Positions 10,531 through 21,873 of a stretch of DNA of 64,000 nt are shown here, one piece after another. Below the pieces are notes generated by a model. It ran no database searches. It was not told where the DNA came from and saw only the letters and a program-made list of their open reading frames with translations. Position 1 is the first letter of the stretch. Each line of letters begins with the position of its first letter. The translations under genes were made by a program, and so were the position numbers. The DNA is from Chryseomicrobium excrementi (lineage in GTDB: Bacteria > Bacillota > Bacilli > Bacillales_A > Planococcaceae), in NCBI RefSeq assembly GCF_002798305.1, contig NZ_PCGR01000001.1, forward strand, positions 620,001 through 684,000, given 5' to 3'.

Positions 10531-11045
10531 TCACTGAGCAGTCCTTCCATGACTTCAATCACAATCTTCTTCTCAGCCGGGTCTACTGATTTTACAACTT
10601 GTTCGATATACGGGATGTAGTGCTTCTTCCCTTTTTTCGGTGTGACTTCCCATACGTCATTAGCTCCAGTAGCTAGAATCTCCGTTACGGTACCGAGCTC
10701 ATCCCCATCTGTTGAATAGACTGCACAGCCGATAATCTCATGATAATAGAACTCATTATCTTCGAGCTCTGTCAGTGCGGTCTTCTCTACTTTTAATAAA
10801 TGATCTCGGTAACGCTCGACCTCATTTATAGACGGCATGCCCACGAACGTCAACAAGTCGAAATTTTTATGGGTACGGTGTGATGCGACTGTTACTTCTG
10901 TAACAAGCTGGTCACCGGTAAACAAGCCTAGTTTAGCGCCTTTTTTAAAGCGCTGTTCCGGAAAATCTGTTGAAGACATTACGCGGACTTCTCCACGAAT
11001 CCCATGTGTATTGACAATCTTTCCGACATTTAACCATTCTGTCAT
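10527..11045 (-). CDS. rimM: 16S rRNA processing protein RimM
   Basis: 30S assembly factor that binds S19 and acts on the 3' head domain. Its 172 aa begin [19 protein letters not shown], the RimM N-terminal barrel, and carry a C-terminal PRC-barrel near [17 protein letters not shown] and the [15 protein letters not shown] strand. It starts 62 bp after khpA, but a strong terminator lies in between. B. subtilis ylqD, normally between khpA and rimM, is absent. Confidence 0.95.
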   Translation of the reverse strand: MTEWLNVGKIVNTHGIRGEVRVMSSTDFPEQRFKKGAKLGLFTGDQLVTEVTVASHRTHKNFDLLTFVGMPSINEVERYRDHLLKVEKTALTELEDNEFYYHEIIGCAVYSTDGDELGTVTEILATGANDVWEVTPKKGKKHYIPYIEQVVKSVDPAEKKIVIEVMEGLLSE

Positions 11046-11074
11046 AGTAATTTCCTCCCTCTACGTAAACGAAC

Positions 11075-11105
11075 AAAAAGGAAGAACCAGTGAGTTCTTC
11101 CTTTT
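11075..11105 (-). terminator. terminator between khpA and rimM
   Basis: Minus strand: perfect stem AAAAGGAAGAAC / GTTCTTCCTTTT, 6-nt loop, then TTTTTG. It starts 2 bp past the khpA stop and leaves only about 30 bp before rimM, so rimM-trmD is probably expressed by partial read-through. Confidence 0.88.
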
Positions 11106-11107
11106 GA

Positions 11108-11341
11108 TCAATCCATAATATCGACAAAAACACGTTTTGATTGGTGACTGCTTGCTGCTGAATAGACAATTGTACGAATCGCTTTCGCGACGCGCCCTTG
11201 TTTCCCAATTACTTTCCCCATATCTTCTGGATGTACAGAAAGCTTATAGACGACTCGGTTGCCTGAAGTCTGTTCATGGACCTCAATGGATTCCGGGAAG
11301 TCAACAAGTGGTGTAACGATCGTTTCAATCAGCTGCTTCAT
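11108..11341 (-). CDS. khpA: KH-domain RNA-binding protein KhpA (YlqC)
   Basis: A small single-domain KH protein (77 aa) that in Firmicutes pairs with KhpB/Jag and affects cell elongation and sRNA binding. The GxxG loop is visible in MGKVIGKQGRVAKAIRTIV near residue 38. It follows rpsP by 14 bp, the standard order, and is the last gene before the terminator at 11075-11105. Confidence 0.92.
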   Translation of the reverse strand: MKQLIETIVTPLVDFPESIEVHEQTSGNRVVYKLSVHPEDMGKVIGKQGRVAKAIRTIVYSAASSHQSKRVFVDIMD

Positions 11342-11355
11342 GCTGTCACCTCCGA

Positions 11356-11631
<276 letters not shown>

Positions 11632-11666
11632 TTAGTGCACCTCCGAATAGTTTCACACAAGATAGT

Positions 11667-11695
11667 ATATTACCAAGCTTTTTTTAGTTTGTAAA
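11667..11695 (-). promoter_or_regulatory. rpsP-khpA promoter
   Basis: Minus strand: -35 TTTACA (11690-11695), 17-nt spacer, -10 TAATAT (11667-11672), about 38 bp upstream of the rpsP ATG in the ffh-rpsP gap. Confidence 0.7.
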
Positions 11696-11721
11696 GTGTT
11701 TTTTCTTAACACTACATAAAG

Positions 11722-13077
11722 TTATCGAAATAACCCGTCCATACCAGGGAAATTCATCTTTTTCTTGCCTTTTTGTTGCATAGAAGACATCTGTTTCATC
11801 ATCTTTTTCATATCGTCAAATTGCTTTAGAAGACGGTTCACTTCTTGAATAGATGTTCCCGAGCCTTTTGCAATTCGCTTTTTCCGACTGCCATTGATAG
11901 TTTCTGGATGCGTTTTTTCATGTGGTGTCATGGAGTAGATGATCGCTTCTACACGACCCATCTGCTTTTCATCCACTTTTGCGTTCTCAAGACCCTTGAT
12001 TTTACCTGCACCAGGAAGCATTTTCAAGATCTCATCAAGAGGCCCCATCTTCTTCACTTGTTGCAGCTGCTCAATAAAGTCATCAAACGTGAACGATTGC
12101 GTCCGAATCTTTTCTTCAAGTTCTTTTGCTTTCGACTCATCGACCTCTGTCTGTGCTTTCTCGATGAGGGATAGTACATCTCCCATACCTAAAATACGCG
12201 ATGCCATACGGTCTGGATGGAATTCTTCGAGAGCGTCCATCTTTTCACCCATACCGACGAATTTAATCGGTTTCTGAGTGACAGAACGAATCGAAAGTGC
12301 AGCTCCCCCACGCGTATCTCCGTCAAGTTTCGTCAAGACGACCCCAGTTATCCCTAGAGCTTCATTGAAGTTTGATGCCACATTGACCGCATCTTGCCCG
12401 GTCATGGAATCCACGACTAAGAAGATTTCATCCGGCTCTTTAATAGCGCGAATCTGCTTCAACTCGTCCATCAATGCTTCATCCACGTGGAGACGACCAG
12501 CCGTATCAATGATGACCACATCATGGTGCTCTTGTTTCGCATGCTCAATCGCTTGGCGTGCAATCTCGACTGGCGAGATTTCCGTCCCTAACGAAAATAC
12601 AGGCAATGAGAGCTGTTTCCCGAGCGTTTCAAGCTGTTTAATGGCAGCCGGGCGGTAAATATCCGCTGCTACAAGAAGTGGTTTCTTGTTGTACTTTTTG
12701 CGAAGAACGGATGCAAGTTTCCCACTGGTCGTGGTTTTACCGGCACCTTGCAGACCAACCATCATAATGACAGTGGGTGGTCGCGTAGAAAATGCAATCT
12801 TACTCTGTTCTCCACCCATGAGTTGAGTCAATTCATCTTTAACGATTTTAATGACTTGCTGACCTGGTGTTAGACTCTTCATGACGTCTTGACCAACAGC
12901 ACGTTCGGAAACCGTCTTTATAAATTCTTTGACGACTTTCAAGTTGACGTCCGCTTCAATCAAAGCAAAGCGAACTTCACGCATCATTTCTTTGACGTCC
13001 GCCTCGGAAATCTTTCCTTTACCTTTAATCTTTTGCATCGTCACTTGGAGTCGTTCTGCTAATCCTTCAAAAGCCAT
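11722..13077 (-). CDS. ffh: signal recognition particle GTPase Ffh (SRP54)
   Basis: Binds signal sequences and 4.5S/6S RNA to target nascent membrane proteins to FtsY/SecYEG. The 451 aa hold the N domain, the G domain P-loop GLQGAGKTTTSGKLA near 106, DTAGRLH near 190, TKLDGDTRGG near 248, and the methionine-rich M domain at the C terminus (DDMKKMMKQMSSMQQ). It follows ylxM by 12 bp, the usual ylxM-ffh pair. Confidence 0.97.
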   Translation of the reverse strand: MAFEGLAERLQVTMQKIKGKGKISEADVKEMMREVRFALIEADVNLKVVKEFIKTVSERAVGQDVMKSLTPGQQVIKIVKDELTQLMGGEQSKIAFSTRPPTVIMMVGLQGAGKTTTSGKLASVLRKKYNKKPLLVAADIYRPAAIKQLETLGKQLSLPVFSLGTEISPVEIARQAIEHAKQEHHDVVIIDTAGRLHVDEALMDELKQIRAIKEPDEIFLVVDSMTGQDAVNVASNFNEALGITGVVLTKLDGDTRGGAALSIRSVTQKPIKFVGMGEKMDALEEFHPDRMASRILGMGDVLSLIEKAQTEVDESKAKELEEKIRTQSFTFDDFIEQLQQVKKMGPLDEILKMLPGAGKIKGLENAKVDEKQMGRVEAIIYSMTPHEKTHPETINGSRKKRIAKGSGTSIQEVNRLLKQFDDMKKMMKQMSSMQQKGKKKMNFPGMDGLFR

Positions 13078-13089
13078 TATGTGCTCCTC

Positions 13090-13416
13090 CTATTCGACGC
13101 CTTTTAATTGTTCTAGAATTGCGTGTAGCTGTTCGTCAGTACCTTCCGCAATGGTCTTTTCAAGCTCTTCGATCAATTGCTGACGCTGCTCAAATTTCTC
13201 AAACAAGTTTAATTTCGTTTCATACTCTTCAAGCATCATTTCTGTTCGACGAATATTATCGTAGACCGCTTGTCTCGATATTTCATATTCCTCGGCGATT
13301 TCTCCTAATGAGAGATCATCTAAATAATACAGTTCCATATATGAGCGCTGTTTATCGGTTAAAAGAGATTGATAAAAGTCAAAAAGGAAGTTGATACGGG
13401 TCGTTTTCTCAATCAT
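13090..13416 (-). CDS. ylxM: YlxM/p13 helix-turn-helix protein, SRP-associated
   Basis: Small sigma-70 region-4-like protein (108 aa) with a helix-turn-helix around [23 protein letters not shown] (residues 35-57) and a charged coiled C terminus. In streptococci and Bacillus it is co-encoded with ffh and stimulates SRP function; whether it does so here is inference from position. First gene of the ylxM-ffh unit, with its own consensus promoter. Confidence 0.92.
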   Translation of the reverse strand: MIEKTTRINFLFDFYQSLLTDKQRSYMELYYLDDLSLGEIAEEYEISRQAVYDNIRRTEMMLEEYETKLNLFEKFEQRQQLIEELEKTIAEGTDEQLHAILEQLKGVE

Positions 13417-13445
13417 CTTCTCGCTCCTTTATAGGTACACCCACT

Positions 13446-13474
13446 AGTTTAGTAGGTGCCCAACGTAGTGTCAA
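13446..13474 (-). promoter_or_regulatory. ylxM-ffh promoter
   Basis: Minus strand: -35 TTGACA (13469-13474, perfect), 17-nt spacer, -10 TAAACT (13446-13451). A hairpin ACCTACTA/TAGTGGGT overlaps the -10 and start region. It lies immediately after the ftsY stop. Confidence 0.65.
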
Positions 13475-13480
13475 GTAATT

Positions 13481-14497
13481 TTACTTGTCTTCAGTATCTT
13501 CTAGTTCCAGCCCTTCAGCAAATAAACCGTACACATATTTGTCTGCATCAAAAGGCTGCAGATCATCCATTTGTTCGCCTAGACCAACAAATTTCACTGG
13601 GATTCCCAGCTTGTTGCGGATGGCTAGGACAATCCCACCTTTAGCTGTACCGTCTAACTTCGTTAGTACAATACCTGTGACATTGGTTACTTCTTTAAAA
13701 GTCTGCGCTTGAATCAAGGCATTTTGACCCGTGGTAGCATCGAGTGCTAGGAGAACTTCATGCGGAGCATCTGGAAGTTCACGCGAGATCACGCGGTGAA
13801 TCTTTTCTAGCTCATTCATCAAATTCACTTTATTTTGCAAACGTCCTGCTGTGTCACAGATCAACACGTCCACACCGCGGCTCTTTGCTGCACGGACTGC
13901 GTCGTACATGACAGCTGCCGGGTCGGAACCCTCTGCCTGTTTGACGACTTCTACACCCGTTCGGTTGCCCCACTCCTGTAATTGATCGATGGCTCCTGCA
14001 CGGAATGTATCTCCTGCAGCGAGCATCACCGTTTTTCCTTGTTGTTTCAGGCGGTGTGCGAGTTTCCCGATTGTCGTCGTTTTACCGACCCCGTTCACCC
14101 CAACTAAAAGGATGACACCGAGACCTGTCTCTGGCAGTTGAAGCTCAGCTAACTGCTCTTCCCCACTTTCATAGATCTCCACAAGTTTTTCTGCAATGAC
14201 AGACTGGATACCTGACGTATCTTTGATGTTCTTGCGCTGTACTTCGTAACGCAGCTTGTCCATCAGTTCCATGACTGTCTCAAATCCGACGTCTGCTTGA
14301 AGAAGCAATTCTTCGAGTTCTTCAAAGAAGTCTTCATCCACTTTTCGGTATTTGGCAACAAGATCATTTACCTTAGATGTAAATTGGTCACGAGTCTTTG
14401 AAAGACCCCCTTTAAATTTTTCGGTAATACTTTGTTTTTCAATCTGTTCTTCCGGTGTACCGGACATTTTTTCTTTTAACTTTTTAAAAAAACTCAT
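13481..14497 (-). CDS. ftsY: signal recognition particle receptor FtsY
   Basis: SRP receptor GTPase at the membrane. I use the second in-frame ATG (14495-14497, [11 protein letters not shown]) because AAGGA is spaced correctly for it and too close to the ATG at 14506. The 338 aa show a short acidic/helical N domain, P-loop [14 protein letters not shown] near 142, DTAGRLQNK, and [10 protein letters not shown] near 290. It starts 12 bp after smc, the canonical rnc-smc-ftsY operon. Confidence 0.97.
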   Translation of the reverse strand: MSFFKKLKEKMSGTPEEQIEKQSITEKFKGGLSKTRDQFTSKVNDLVAKYRKVDEDFFEELEELLLQADVGFETVMELMDKLRYEVQRKNIKDTSGIQSVIAEKLVEIYESGEEQLAELQLPETGLGVILLVGVNGVGKTTTIGKLAHRLKQQGKTVMLAAGDTFRAGAIDQLQEWGNRTGVEVVKQAEGSDPAAVMYDAVRAAKSRGVDVLICDTAGRLQNKVNLMNELEKIHRVISRELPDAPHEVLLALDATTGQNALIQAQTFKEVTNVTGIVLTKLDGTAKGGIVLAIRNKLGIPVKFVGLGEQMDDLQPFDADKYVYGLFAEGLELEDTEDK

Positions 14498-14509
14498 TGT
14501 CCTCATCCT

Positions 14510-17500
14510 TTATACATAATCTTCAAGTTTTACAGAGACCAGCTTTGAAACGCCTGATTCCTGCATAGTCACCCCGTACAAGACGTCCGCGCCTTCCATG
14601 GTCCCTTTACGATGTGTGATGACAATGAATTGGGTGTCATCAGCAAACTGCTTCAAGTAATCGCTATAGCGCACGACATTCGCTTCATCGAGTGCTGCTT
14701 CTACTTCATCTAGTATACAGAAAGGAACCGGACGCGTCTGTAAGATTGCAAATAGTAAGGCGATGGCCGTTAGCGCTCGTTCCCCACCTGAGAGTAGTGA
14801 CAGGTTTTGCAATTTCTTACCTGGCGGTTGTGCGACGATTTCAATACCCGTTTCAAGCATGTTGTCTGGCTCAGTAATCACAAGATCTGCCTGACCTCCA
14901 CCAAAGAGTTTGCGGAAGACCACGCGGAAATGTTTTTGGATTTCAAAGAACGTAGTAGAGAACCGCTCTGTCATTTCTTCATCCATCTCTGCGATAGCCA
15001 CGTGAAGTGTTTCTTTAGCTTCAAGTAGATCTATTCGCTGCTCGGTCAAGAACTGATAACGCTCATTCACTTGTTCAAACTCTTCAATTGCAGAGAGATT
15101 TACTGGCCCCAACTCTTCAATTGATTTCTTGAGTAAACGAATCTTAGAACGTTCTTTTTCACTATCTTGCGGGAGAGTGAACTGCGACTTCGCTTCTTCG
15201 AAATCTAAATCATATTCTTCAAAAAGAAGCGTATGAAGGCTATGAATCGACTTTTCAAGCTGTTCGCAGATAAGCGTTGTTTTCTCATGTCGGATGGAAA
15301 CCTCTCGTAAGCTCGAAGAACACGCTTCTTCCGTGATTTCGGTTTTACGTATTTGTTGTTGATGGGTCATCCGTCTGTCACGCAATTGTTGAATTCTAAG
15401 TGACAGCTCTTTCTTGGTTTCAGCCAATTTCACAATCTCTTGATCAAGCTCTTCTTCCGTTTGCTGATCGTGCCCTGTCTGATACCAAGACAGCTCGTCT
15501 TCCCAAAGTTTGATTTGCTGTGCTGCTTTATCCCGTGACTCGATCAGTGCCGACAGGTCGCGGTCAAACTGTTGCCCCCGTTCCCCTTCTACTGCAATTG
15601 TCGTCAACAATTCCCCGAGCTGATGCTGGAGCGCATCTTTTTCTTCCACTGTTTTGGTCTTTACTTCTGTGAGAGACTGAATTTGTTGTTGTATAGCGGC
15701 TGTCTGCTCTGCAAAGCGCTCCAATTGGTCTTTAATTTCTTGTAGGCGCGCACTTGCTACATCACGGTCTTCCCCTTGTTCTTGTTGCTGCAAGTGATAG
15801 ACCGCATGCTTTTCTTGCCATTTTTCTAATTGGGAACTAGCAGTGACCAAGTCGCGGTGTAAGGTCTGTTGTTTTTGTCGCAGCTGCTCTCCGTCGGCCG
15901 TCACTTTATCTACTTCTCGATTAAGATGGGCCTTTTGTTCTTTCAGGTCTGCCACAACTGCCTCTGCACGAGCCAGATCCTTTTCTAACTTATGTACGAG
16001 CTTTGTATAGTTTTCAAGATCCGCTTTTCTAGTGAAGACCGAGCTCTGTTTTTTAGCAGCTCCACCGGTTAAAGAGCCTCCTGGATGCACAACATCTCCG
16101 TCAAGCGTCACAATACGGTAACTGTGCTGCACGACACGAGCAAGTTCTGTTGCACCTTTTAAATCCTTTGCAACAATAGTTGTGCCCAATAAATTGTCAC
16201 GAATCGCTTGATACGCTGAATCAGTCGTTACAAGGTCATTCGCTGTGGCGATAAAAGCTGGATGACCAGTTACTTTTTGAAGCTGGTGGCTTGCCACATG
16301 GCGTGGTTTGATGACTTCCATTGGAAGGAACGTCGCTCGTCCGTAGCGATTTTGTTTTAAAAACGCGATCGCTTGTTGCGCATCTTTTGTTGACTCGACG
16401 ACCACATGCTGTGCTTGGCCGCCGATTGCCGTGTCAATTGCTGCTATATATTCAGAAGGAATCGTAAACAACTCAGCCACTGCACCATGAATACCGGAAA
16501 GCTTCCTCGTCTCACGTTGCTTTAAAAGCTCCTTGACTCCTTGGAAATACCCACTGAACTCTTCCTCAAGTTCTGTAAGTGAGTCTCGTTTGGCTCGCAA
16601 TTGATGAAGCTGTTGATAGCCATCAAACACCAACTGACGCTTTTTCTCGTACTCCTCTGTAACGCGGTCTGCTTGTTGCTTCTTTTCTCGGTGCAACGTC
16701 AGGGCCTGCTGTAACTCTTGATCAATCCGTTCTTTTTCAAGAGTCACTGCATCTACTTGCTCTATTGAATCGGCTAAATGGATCTCAATTTCATCCACTT
16801 CTTGCGAAAATCTTTCTAAATGAGCCAGCTGCTTTTCATTTTGTTGAAGCAGGATGCGCTGCTCATTTTTAAGGGCCGCTTCCTCATTCAACAGCTCGAT
16901 ATATTCAGATTTCAATTGTTCTATCTGCTCTTCGATTTGTTGTTCGGATGTTCCGGTCAACTGTTCCAATTTTGCCCGCTCTGAACGAAGGGCTTTCACC
17001 TTTTGCGCGTGCACATGCTTTTGTTCGGTCACTTGTTGCACTCTAGCTTCGATGCCTTGAAGTTCTTGAGTCGCTACTTCAAGGGAGCGCGTTAACTTGT
17101 CAACTTGTTGTGCCCGGTTGTTCTGCTTTTCAACAAGCACTAGCTTGCGACCCTCTTGACGCTCAAGGCTTGCCGAAATTTGTAACGCTTCATCTTGGAG
17201 ATGATCCAGTTGCAGCTCCAGGTCGGATAGGGACGCTTTGGACTGTTTCAACTGCACCAGCATCTGCTCCCGCTCTTTCGTCAACCGATCCATCTCTTCT
17301 TTAGATGACGCTTTTTCTTTTCTATTCACTTCAAGTTCAACTGTCTGATGAGAGATGTCATGAAGGGCTAGGCTGACTTCTCTGTCTTTTAACTCTTCTG
17401 CGAACGCCAAATAATCCTTAGCTACGGATGCTTGGATCTGAAGCGGTTCAATCCGTCCTTCTAGTTCGTGTAAGATATCGAGCACTCGACTTAAGTTGTC

Positions 17501-18055
17501 ATCGGTCTCAATAAGCTTAAACTCTGCTTTTTTCTTACGCTGTTTGTATTTCAAGACGCCTGCCGTCTCTTCAAAAATCGCGCGGCGATCTTCAGCTTTA
17601 CTGTTTAGAATCTCGTCTACTTTCCCTTGCGAGATGATAGAAAACGCTTCTTTTCCGAGACCAGAGTCCATGAACAGTTCCGTAATGTCTTTTAAGCGAC
17701 AGTTCTGTCTGTTCAATAAGTAATCCGAATCTCCCGAGCGGTAGACGCGTCTAGTGACACTGACTTCTTCATATTCCGTCTGAAGTAGCTGGTCGCTGTT
17801 ATCCAGTACTAAAGTGACTTCAGCAAAATTTAGCGCTTTTCTCGATGCACTCCCCGCAAAGATAACATCTTCCATTTTGGCTCCGCGAAGCGACTTAGCA
17901 GATTGTTCTCCGAGCACCCAGCGGATGGCATCCGTGATATTGCTTTTTCCACTTCCGTTTGGTCCGACGACCGCTGTGACCCCAGGAACGAAATCCACAG
18001 CAATACGTTCTGCAAACGATTTGAAGCCTACAATTTCAAGCCTCTTTAAAAACAT
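14510..18055 (-). CDS. smc: chromosome segregation protein SMC
   Basis: Condensin ATPase (with ScpA/ScpB). The 1181 aa contain the N-terminal Walker [23 protein letters not shown] near 30, two long coiled-coil arms rich in Gln/Glu/Lys, the hinge around residues 510-670 (GVVAELF-like start [19 protein letters not shown] end), and the C-terminal ABC signature [16 protein letters not shown] with Walker [16 protein letters not shown]. It is 2 bp from rnc upstream. No frameshift is seen over 3.5 kb. Confidence 0.98.
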   Translation of the reverse strand: MFLKRLEIVGFKSFAERIAVDFVPGVTAVVGPNGSGKSNITDAIRWVLGEQSAKSLRGAKMEDVIFAGSASRKALNFAEVTLVLDNSDQLLQTEYEEVSVTRRVYRSGDSDYLLNRQNCRLKDITELFMDSGLGKEAFSIISQGKVDEILNSKAEDRRAIFEETAGVLKYKQRKKKAEFKLIETDDNLSRVLDILHELEGRIEPLQIQASVAKDYLAFAEELKDREVSLALHDISHQTVELEVNRKEKASSKEEMDRLTKEREQMLVQLKQSKASLSDLELQLDHLQDEALQISASLERQEGRKLVLVEKQNNRAQQVDKLTRSLEVATQELQGIEARVQQVTEQKHVHAQKVKALRSERAKLEQLTGTSEQQIEEQIEQLKSEYIELLNEEAALKNEQRILLQQNEKQLAHLERFSQEVDEIEIHLADSIEQVDAVTLEKERIDQELQQALTLHREKKQQADRVTEEYEKKRQLVFDGYQQLHQLRAKRDSLTELEEEFSGYFQGVKELLKQRETRKLSGIHGAVAELFTIPSEYIAAIDTAIGGQAQHVVVESTKDAQQAIAFLKQNRYGRATFLPMEVIKPRHVASHQLQKVTGHPAFIATANDLVTTDSAYQAIRDNLLGTTIVAKDLKGATELARVVQHSYRIVTLDGDVVHPGGSLTGGAAKKQSSVFTRKADLENYTKLVHKLEKDLARAEAVVADLKEQKAHLNREVDKVTADGEQLRQKQQTLHRDLVTASSQLEKWQEKHAVYHLQQQEQGEDRDVASARLQEIKDQLERFAEQTAAIQQQIQSLTEVKTKTVEEKDALQHQLGELLTTIAVEGERGQQFDRDLSALIESRDKAAQQIKLWEDELSWYQTGHDQQTEEELDQEIVKLAETKKELSLRIQQLRDRRMTHQQQIRKTEITEEACSSSLREVSIRHEKTTLICEQLEKSIHSLHTLLFEEYDLDFEEAKSQFTLPQDSEKERSKIRLLKKSIEELGPVNLSAIEEFEQVNERYQFLTEQRIDLLEAKETLHVAIAEMDEEMTERFSTTFFEIQKHFRVVFRKLFGGGQADLVITEPDNMLETGIEIVAQPPGKKLQNLSLLSGGERALTAIALLFAILQTRPVPFCILDEVEAALDEANVVRYSDYLKQFADDTQFIVITHRKGTMEGADVLYGVTMQESGVSKLVSVKLEDYV

Positions 18056-18057
18056 AG

Positions 18058-18792
18058 TTATTCCTCCGTCTTCACTTTCTCAATCGCGACCTGCGCAGCC
18101 TGTTGTTCCGCTTCTTTTTTAGAACGCCCACTGCCAGTACCAAGGGGTTTATCATCTAACGAGACTTGAGAAATGAAGAGACGATTGTGTGCTGGTCCTT
18201 TTTCATCTACAATTTCGTATTTTAACTGGCCTGCATTGTCTTGTTGGATCAATTCCTGAAGCTGGCTTTTGTAATCCGATACTTTTGAAAAAGCTCCCAC
18301 TTCTACTTTTGGGAACATGACCCGCTCTAATAATTCGGTTGCTTTATCAAGCCCTTGATCTAGATAGATTGCTCCGACTAACGCTTCGAAAACATCCGCA
18401 AGAAGAGCAGGGCGCTTGCGCCCTCCTGTATTCTCTTCGCCTTTTCCTAATAAGATAAAAGTTCCTAATTGAAGCTCATTGGCCAAATGAACAAGGGACG
18501 GTTCACAGACTATCGACGCACGAAGTTTCGTCAACTCTCCCTCAGTCATTTTCGGGTAGCGGTGGAATAAATATTGAGAGACAGCGAGTTCTAATACTGC
18601 ATCTCCTAAAAACTCAAGGCGTTCATTGTCAATGAACGATTTGCGGCGATGCTCGTTCACATAAGATGAGTGCGTGAATGCTTCAAATAAAAGGCTTTCA
18701 TTTGTAAATACGATTCCTGATTCCTGTTGGAATTCTGCAATCTTCTTTTTTGCCTCTTGGCTATATAGTGGTTTTTTCTTTTGGTCTTTCAT
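18058..18792 (-). CDS. rnc: ribonuclease III
   Basis: Double-strand-specific endoribonuclease for rRNA and scRNA processing. The 244 aa begin with the catalytic domain carrying the signature [20 protein letters not shown] near 62, then [12 protein letters not shown] and [13 protein letters not shown], and end with a dsRNA-binding domain ([12 protein letters not shown] ... [17 protein letters not shown]). First gene of rnc-smc-ftsY, behind the acpP terminator. Confidence 0.97.
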   Translation of the reverse strand: MKDQKKKPLYSQEAKKKIAEFQQESGIVFTNESLLFEAFTHSSYVNEHRRKSFIDNERLEFLGDAVLELAVSQYLFHRYPKMTEGELTKLRASIVCEPSLVHLANELQLGTFILLGKGEENTGGRKRPALLADVFEALVGAIYLDQGLDKATELLERVMFPKVEVGAFSKVSDYKSQLQELIQQDNAGQLKYEIVDEKGPAHNRLFISQVSLDDKPLGTGSGRSKKEAEQQAAQVAIEKVKTEE

Positions 18793-18861
18793 TCTCCTCA
18801 GCCTTTCTCTATCTAGCGGTCTTTCCTTACTAGTTTACTGCTATTTCTAGTTGTTGCATAG

Positions 18862-18897
18862 TAAAAGTAAAAGCCGGAGAGACACGTCTCACCGGCT
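18862..18897 (-). terminator. rho-independent terminator of acpP
   Basis: Minus strand: stem AGCCGG-GAGAC / GTCTC-CCGGCT with one internal mismatch and a 2-nt apex, followed by TTTTACTTTT. About 10 bp after the acpP stop. Confidence 0.85.
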
Positions 18898-18907
18898 GTA
18901 TACCTTC

Positions 18908-19147
18908 TTATTCACCAAGTTTGCTTTCAATGTATGTTACCGCTGAACCTACAGTTGAAATATTTTCTGCTTCTTCATCAGAAATTTCCATATCGAACTC
19001 ATCTTCAAGTTCCATAACAAGCTCTACAACGTCTAATGAATCCGCGCCTAGATCTTCACGGAAAGAAGCTTCCATCTTCACTTCGCTCTCATCCACACCT
19101 AAACGGTCTACGATGACTTTAGTTACGCGCTCTAATACTGTTGACAT
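18908..19147 (-). CDS. acpP: acyl carrier protein
   Basis: Carries growing acyl chains on a 4'-phosphopantetheine attached to Ser37 in [18 protein letters not shown]. 79 acidic residues, typical. It is 52 bp downstream of fabG and ends the fapR-plsX-fabD-fabG-acpP cluster with a terminator. GGGGAGGTGA is a strong ribosome-binding site suited to this abundant protein. Confidence 0.98.
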   Translation of the reverse strand: MSTVLERVTKVIVDRLGVDESEVKMEASFREDLGADSLDVVELVMELEDEFDMEISDEEAENISTVGSAVTYIESKLGE

Positions 19148-19199
19148 GTGATGTCACCTCCCCTCACTAGTATACGAAACTTCAAGGCGATTGCCTAGA

Positions 19200-19943
19200 T
19201 TACATGTACATTCCGCCGTTCACATGAAGCGTCTGTCCTGTGATGTAGCTGGCATCGTCTGATGCTAAAAAGGCTACTGCTGCCGCGATGTCTTCCGGTT
19301 TTCCAAAGTGGCTCAGTGGAATTTGACTGAGCATAGCTGATTTAATATCTTCCGGTAACTGTTCTGTCATTTCCGTTTCAATAAATCCGGGAGCAATTGC
19401 GTTCACCGTGATTCCACGGGAGGCAAGTTCGAGCGCTACCGTCTTGGTCATTCCGATGACACCTGCTTTAGCTGCCACATAATTCACTTGTCCAGGGTTT
19501 CCAGAAGCTCCAACAATTGATGAAATGTTGATGATGCGTCCCGAACGCTGTTTCATCATTTGACGCGTGACGGCTTTCATCGTCATAAACACGCCTTTTA
19601 AGTTCGTATCGATGACTTCATCCCACTCGGAATCTTTCATGCGCATCAAGAGGTTGTCTCTTGTGATCCCTGCATTGTTGACAAGGATGTCGACACGGCC
19701 AAATGTATCCACCGTCTCTTTAATAAGCGCAGTGACTTCGTCATGATTAGAAACGGACGCTTTGACAGCAATCGCTTTGCCACCTGCCGCTTCAATATCT
19801 GCTACCACTTGCTCTGCTTTTTGTTGACTGCCACTGTAATTGACGACGACCTGGGCGCCTTTAGCAGCTAAATATTTTGCGATGGAACTACCAATCCCAC
19901 GAGAACCACCTGTTACAATCGCTGTTTTTCCTTGTAAAGTCAT
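19200..19943 (-). CDS. fabG: 3-oxoacyl-[ACP] reductase FabG
   Basis: NADPH-dependent reduction of beta-ketoacyl-ACP in fatty-acid elongation. A 247-aa short-chain dehydrogenase: cofactor loop [15 protein letters not shown] near 12, [14 protein letters not shown] near 88, catalytic Ser and YVAAKAG tetrad near 154, C-terminal [12 protein letters not shown]. It overlaps fabD by one base. Confidence 0.97.
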   Translation of the reverse strand: MTLQGKTAIVTGGSRGIGSSIAKYLAAKGAQVVVNYSGSQQKAEQVVADIEAAGGKAIAVKASVSNHDEVTALIKETVDTFGRVDILVNNAGITRDNLLMRMKDSEWDEVIDTNLKGVFMTMKAVTRQMMKQRSGRIINISSIVGASGNPGQVNYVAAKAGVIGMTKTVALELASRGITVNAIAPGFIETEMTEQLPEDIKSAMLSQIPLSHFGKPEDIAAAVAFLASDDASYITGQTLHVNGGMYM

Positions 19944-20884
19944 TAAGAGACCCCTTTCACAAACTGAATCGTCTTCACAAGACTCTCCGAATCATGGACG
20001 GAAAGTGTTGTAACCGAACGGTCAATTTTTTTCACAAGTCCAGAGAGGACATTTCCCGGTCCACACTCAATAAATGTGTCGACTCCGAGGTCAATCATTT
20101 TTCGCACGGATTCTTCCCAGCGGACAGGTGCTGTCACTTGCTCGATCAACAACTGACGAATTGGTTCTGCTGCCATCACCGGCTCTGCCGTCACATTGGC
20201 AATGACCGGCACTTTCGGTGTATTGACTGAAATCATAGCAAGTTCTACTGCAAGCTTTGAAGAAGCTGGCCGCATAAGCGATGAATGGAATGGCCCGCTA
20301 ACCGCTAACGGAATGGCTCGCTTTGCTCCGTTTTCTTTTGCCGATTCGGATGCAAGACGCACTCCTTCTGCAGTTCCCGAGATTACGATTTGTCCTGGGC
20401 AATTCAAATTTGCAATTTGTACAGGGTGACCGCTAGCTGTAATCGCATCTGTTACTTCCTCGAGAGGCCCTGGTTCCATACCTAAGATGGCAGCCATCGC
20501 TCCTTGACCTGCGGGAACAGCCTCATTCATAAATTTTCCGCGCTTGTGCACGATAGTGGCACCGTCTTTTACAGATAACGCACCGGCCATGACCAGAGCA
20601 GAATATTCTCCTAATGAGTGACCTGCCAAATAGTCAGGCTGCACGCCGTACTCCATTAGTAGTGACGCTGCAATCGTGCTACTAAGTAGTAGAGCCGGTT
20701 GGGCATTGTATGTTTTCGTCAGGTCTTCCATCGGGCCTTCAAACATAAGAGTAGAAATAGAAAAACCGAGTGACTTTTCAGCTGTTGCTAAATACTTTTC
20801 ATATTTGGAATAAGTACTGACTAGATCTTTAGCCATTCCTACTGTTTGTGATCCTTGACCTGGAAATAAAAATGCAATTTTCAT
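19943..20884 (-). CDS. fabD: malonyl-CoA:ACP transacylase FabD
   Basis: Loads malonyl onto ACP. The open frame extends to 20935, but the family start is [19 protein letters not shown] at the ATG at 20882-20884, which overlaps the plsX stop as ATGA. Length is 313 aa. The nucleophile serine is in [13 protein letters not shown] near 90, the active-site His is in [10 protein letters not shown] near 200, and [12 protein letters not shown] and [12 protein letters not shown] follow. AAAGGA lies upstream. Confidence 0.96.
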   Translation of the reverse strand: MKIAFLFPGQGSQTVGMAKDLVSTYSKYEKYLATAEKSLGFSISTLMFEGPMEDLTKTYNAQPALLLSSTIAASLLMEYGVQPDYLAGHSLGEYSALVMAGALSVKDGATIVHKRGKFMNEAVPAGQGAMAAILGMEPGPLEEVTDAITASGHPVQIANLNCPGQIVISGTAEGVRLASESAKENGAKRAIPLAVSGPFHSSLMRPASSKLAVELAMISVNTPKVPVIANVTAEPVMAAEPIRQLLIEQVTAPVRWEESVRKMIDLGVDTFIECGPGNVLSGLVKKIDRSVTTLSVHDSESLVKTIQFVKGVS

Positions 20885-21873
20885 TCGGATTGGTCCTTTC
20901 TGATGGTTTCTGCAATTACACCACTGACATTCCATTCCACCATGGTACGTGCTTGGCGAATAGCGTGGAAGATGGCATTGGCGTTAGACGAACCGTGCGC
21001 CTTGATAACAGGTGCATTGAGACCGAACAAGCCTGCGCCTCCGTATTCCGTATAATCCATCAAGCCTTTCAAATCGGACAGATCATTTTTGACAAGTGCG
21101 GCAGCAAGTTTCGTCTTAGTGGACTTCATAAATGTCGCCTTCAACATCTTGAACAGACTTCCAGCCGTACCTTCAATCGTTTTTAATACCATGTTCCCTG
21201 TAAATCCGTCTGTTACTACGACATCAGCAACTCCGTCTAACAGGTCACGCGCTTCCACATTGCCTATAAAGTGAACGGGTGCTTCTTCAAGTAAGCTGTA
21301 TGCTTGTTTGGTCAAATCGTTTCCTTTGCCAGGTTCCGTCCCGATATTTAACAGTCCCACTCTCGGGCGCTCAATCGAACGGACATTTTGTGCGTAGATG
21401 GACCCCATTATAGCGTACTGAACCAAATGCTCTGGCTTCGCATCTGCATTAGCACCAAGATCAAGCATGACAAACCCTTTGCCATCAATAGTTGGAAGGG
21501 TCGGCGCTAATGCTGGACGGTCAATCCCTGGAATACGGCCGACAATAAACAGCCCTGATGCCATAAGGGCACCAGTATTCCCTGCTGAAATCGCTGCATC
21601 TGCTTCTTCGTCTTTTACTGCTTGTGCCATACGAACCATTGAGGCATCTTTTTTACGGCGGATGGCACGGACTGGTTCATCGGTCGCTTCAATCTTTTCT
21701 GTAGTTGGAATAAATGTTAAACGGTCATGCTGTTTGAGCAGCGGTGAGACTTCCGCTTCAATTCCGTAAAGCTGGATTTCAATATCGGTGAAGGCGTCGA
21801 GTGCACGGTACGCACCTTCTACGATTTCACGTGGGGCATTATCTCCACCCATTGCGTCTAAAGCTAATTTCAT
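20881..21873 (-). CDS. plsX: phosphate acyltransferase PlsX
   Basis: Converts acyl-ACP to acyl-phosphate for PlsY, the first step of phospholipid synthesis in Firmicutes. 330 aa starting [21 protein letters not shown], with the blocks [29 protein letters not shown] and [14 protein letters not shown]. It overlaps fapR by 4 bp upstream and fabD by 4 bp downstream, so the three are translationally coupled under FapR control. Confidence 0.97.
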   Translation of the reverse strand: MKLALDAMGGDNAPREIVEGAYRALDAFTDIEIQLYGIEAEVSPLLKQHDRLTFIPTTEKIEATDEPVRAIRRKKDASMVRMAQAVKDEEADAAISAGNTGALMASGLFIVGRIPGIDRPALAPTLPTIDGKGFVMLDLGANADAKPEHLVQYAIMGSIYAQNVRSIERPRVGLLNIGTEPGKGNDLTKQAYSLLEEAPVHFIGNVEARDLLDGVADVVVTDGFTGNMVLKTIEGTAGSLFKMLKATFMKSTKTKLAAALVKNDLSDLKGLMDYTEYGGAGLFGLNAPVIKAHGSSNANAIFHAIRQARTMVEWNVSGVIAETIRKDQSE

